Assembly: GCA_023957475.1 (NCBI GenBank)
Contig: JAMLHA010000007.1
Span: 1-64,000 of the forward strand
From: Crocinitomicaceae bacterium
GTDB taxonomy: Bacteria; Bacteroidota; Bacteroidia; Flavobacteriales_D; Crocinitomicaceae
DNA length: 64,000 bases
Direction: 5' to 3'
Positions 63,389 through 64,000 of this stretch are shown here, piece by piece (within the stretch, counting starts at the first letter, position 1; every line of letters begins with the position of its first letter). The position numbers were made by a program, and so were the translations under genes. The notes beneath the pieces are model-generated. The model worked only from the letters and a program-made list of their open reading frames with translations. It was not told where the DNA came from and did no database searches.

Positions 63389-63754
63389 ATGTCGAACGTT
63401 CATGATTATATACCTATCGTCATTCAATCGATAGTTGTTTTAGGTTTTGTTTTAGCAACATTGTTTTTGGTGCCAAAATTAGGACCGAAGTTAAATTCAA
63501 AAAAGAAAAATTCCAATTGGGAATGTGGTATTGAGTCTGATGGAAACGCACGCTTCCCAATTTCAGTACGCTATTTCGTCGTTGCAATTTTATTTGTACT
63601 TTTTGATGTTGAAGTCATCTTTTTCTATCCTTACGCAGTCAACTTTCATGCACTTCAATTAGAAGGGTTGTTAGCTGTGTTGGTGTTCGTTGGCTTCTTC
63701 TTAACAGGATTTATATACGTGCTTAAAAAAGGAGCTTTAGAATGGGAAAAGTAA
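63389..63754 (+). CDS. nuoA: NADH-quinone oxidoreductase subunit A
   Basis: A 121-residue membrane subunit of respiratory complex I with three hydrophobic helices. The family motif [20 protein letters not shown] is in the loop after the first helix, with [20 protein letters not shown] in the second. Length is normal. Its last 13 bases overlap the start of nuoB, as is common at the head of the nuo operon. Confidence 0.96.
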   Translation: MSNVHDYIPIVIQSIVVLGFVLATLFLVPKLGPKLNSKKKNSNWECGIESDGNARFPISVRYFVVAILFVLFDVEVIFFYPYAVNFHALQLEGLLAVLVFVGFFLTGFIYVLKKGALEWEK

Positions 63755-64000
63755 CAGCCGAAGGTCAATTGGAAGCGATTAATTACGAAGGCTTTCAATT
63801 AACCAAATTGGATACAGTAATTGGTGTAGCAAGAGCTAATTCATTATGGCCTTTGCCTTTTGCTACATCTTGTTGTGGTATTGAGTACATGGCATCAATG
63901 GCGCCAAACTACGATATTGCACGTTTTGGTATGGAGAGAATGTCTTTCTCACCTCGTCAAGCTGATTTGTTGATTATTGCAGGAACGATTTCTAAGAAAT
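63742..64000 (+). CDS. nuoB: NADH-quinone oxidoreductase subunit B (partial)
   Basis: The first 86 codons of nuoB, cut by the window end. The protein holds Fe-S cluster N2 between the peripheral and membrane arms of complex I; the first cluster cysteines are visible in [20 protein letters not shown], followed by [20 protein letters not shown]. The ATG at 63742 lies inside the end of nuoA and is the only plausible start. The rest of the nuo operon presumably follows. Confidence 0.95.
   Translation, partial: MGKVTAEGQLEAINYEGFQLTKLDTVIGVARANSLWPLPFATSCCGIEYMASMAPNYDIARFGMERMSFSPRQADLLIIAGTISKK

Overview
The window is about 64 kb of an AT-rich chromosome from a member of the Bacteroidota, most likely Flavobacteriales. 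The evidence is a gliding-motility lipoprotein (GldH), several proteins with type IX secretion (T9SS) sorting domains, a PorE-like TPR/propeller/OmpA protein, bacillithiol genes (BshC and a CGC bacilliredoxin), and promoters of the TTG / TAnnTTTG type with no obvious Shine-Dalgarno sequences. Genus and family cannot be fixed from sequence reading alone; a Crocinitomicaceae/Fluviicola-like organism is a guess.

Layout. 1-5.4 kb: the tip of an IS3-type element at the left edge, a peroxiredoxin, an alanine-dehydrogenase-family protein coupled to a small HSDR_N nuclease-fold protein, a WD40 protein and bshC. 5.4-10.7 kb, minus strand: a polysaccharide flippase, enoyl-CoA hydratase, gldH and ricT; then tRNA-Asp and a YceI lipoprotein. 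10.9-20.7 kb: a cysteine-synthase-like gene interrupted by a stop codon, a DODA-type dioxygenase, a DEAD-box helicase with typA, a TPR protein, a ComA-type phosphosulfolactate synthase and a T9SS-sorted serine hydrolase. 20.66-22.04 kb: a decayed but complete-length IS3-family element with both inverted repeats and a 3-bp target duplication. 22.1-29.5 kb, minus strand: bacilliredoxin, a cobalamin riboswitch followed by a broken propeller/T9SS gene, Smr and site-2-protease proteins, glutathione peroxidase, and a PorE-like protein with a TPR partner. 29.7-33.4 kb: thiolase, a large lipoprotein, a minisatellite, and a RAYT transposase with REP palindromes beside and inside its own coding sequence.

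33.6-41.5 kb is mostly housekeeping: mutS, dnaB, an exported protein often labelled asparagine synthetase B, carbonic anhydrase, rdgB, smpB and ruvX. 41.6-49.8 kb: a DPP11-type S46 peptidase, then a compact operon of M61 peptidase, a REC-adenylate cyclase-HD fusion and a PduO-type cobalamin adenosyltransferase, a T9SS cargo protein and a DUF2141 protein. 49.9-57.6 kb: a DUF2795 protein, ACP phosphodiesterase, lpxK-punA-gatB, two tandem TlpA-family proteins and lpxH. 57.7-64 kb: a small exported coiled-coil protein, a 1647-residue T9SS type B surface protein, and the start of the nuo operon (nuoA, partial nuoB).

Common threads are cell-surface and secretion functions, thiol/peroxide defence, lipid A synthesis (lpxK, lpxH) and cobalamin use (riboswitch, adenosyltransferase). 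Three loci show decay: the cysteine-synthase-like gene, the riboswitch-controlled propeller gene and the IS element. The most unusual items are the REC-cyclase-HD fusion, the RAYT gene carrying its REP inside its own reading frame, and the intact B12 riboswitch upstream of a broken gene.
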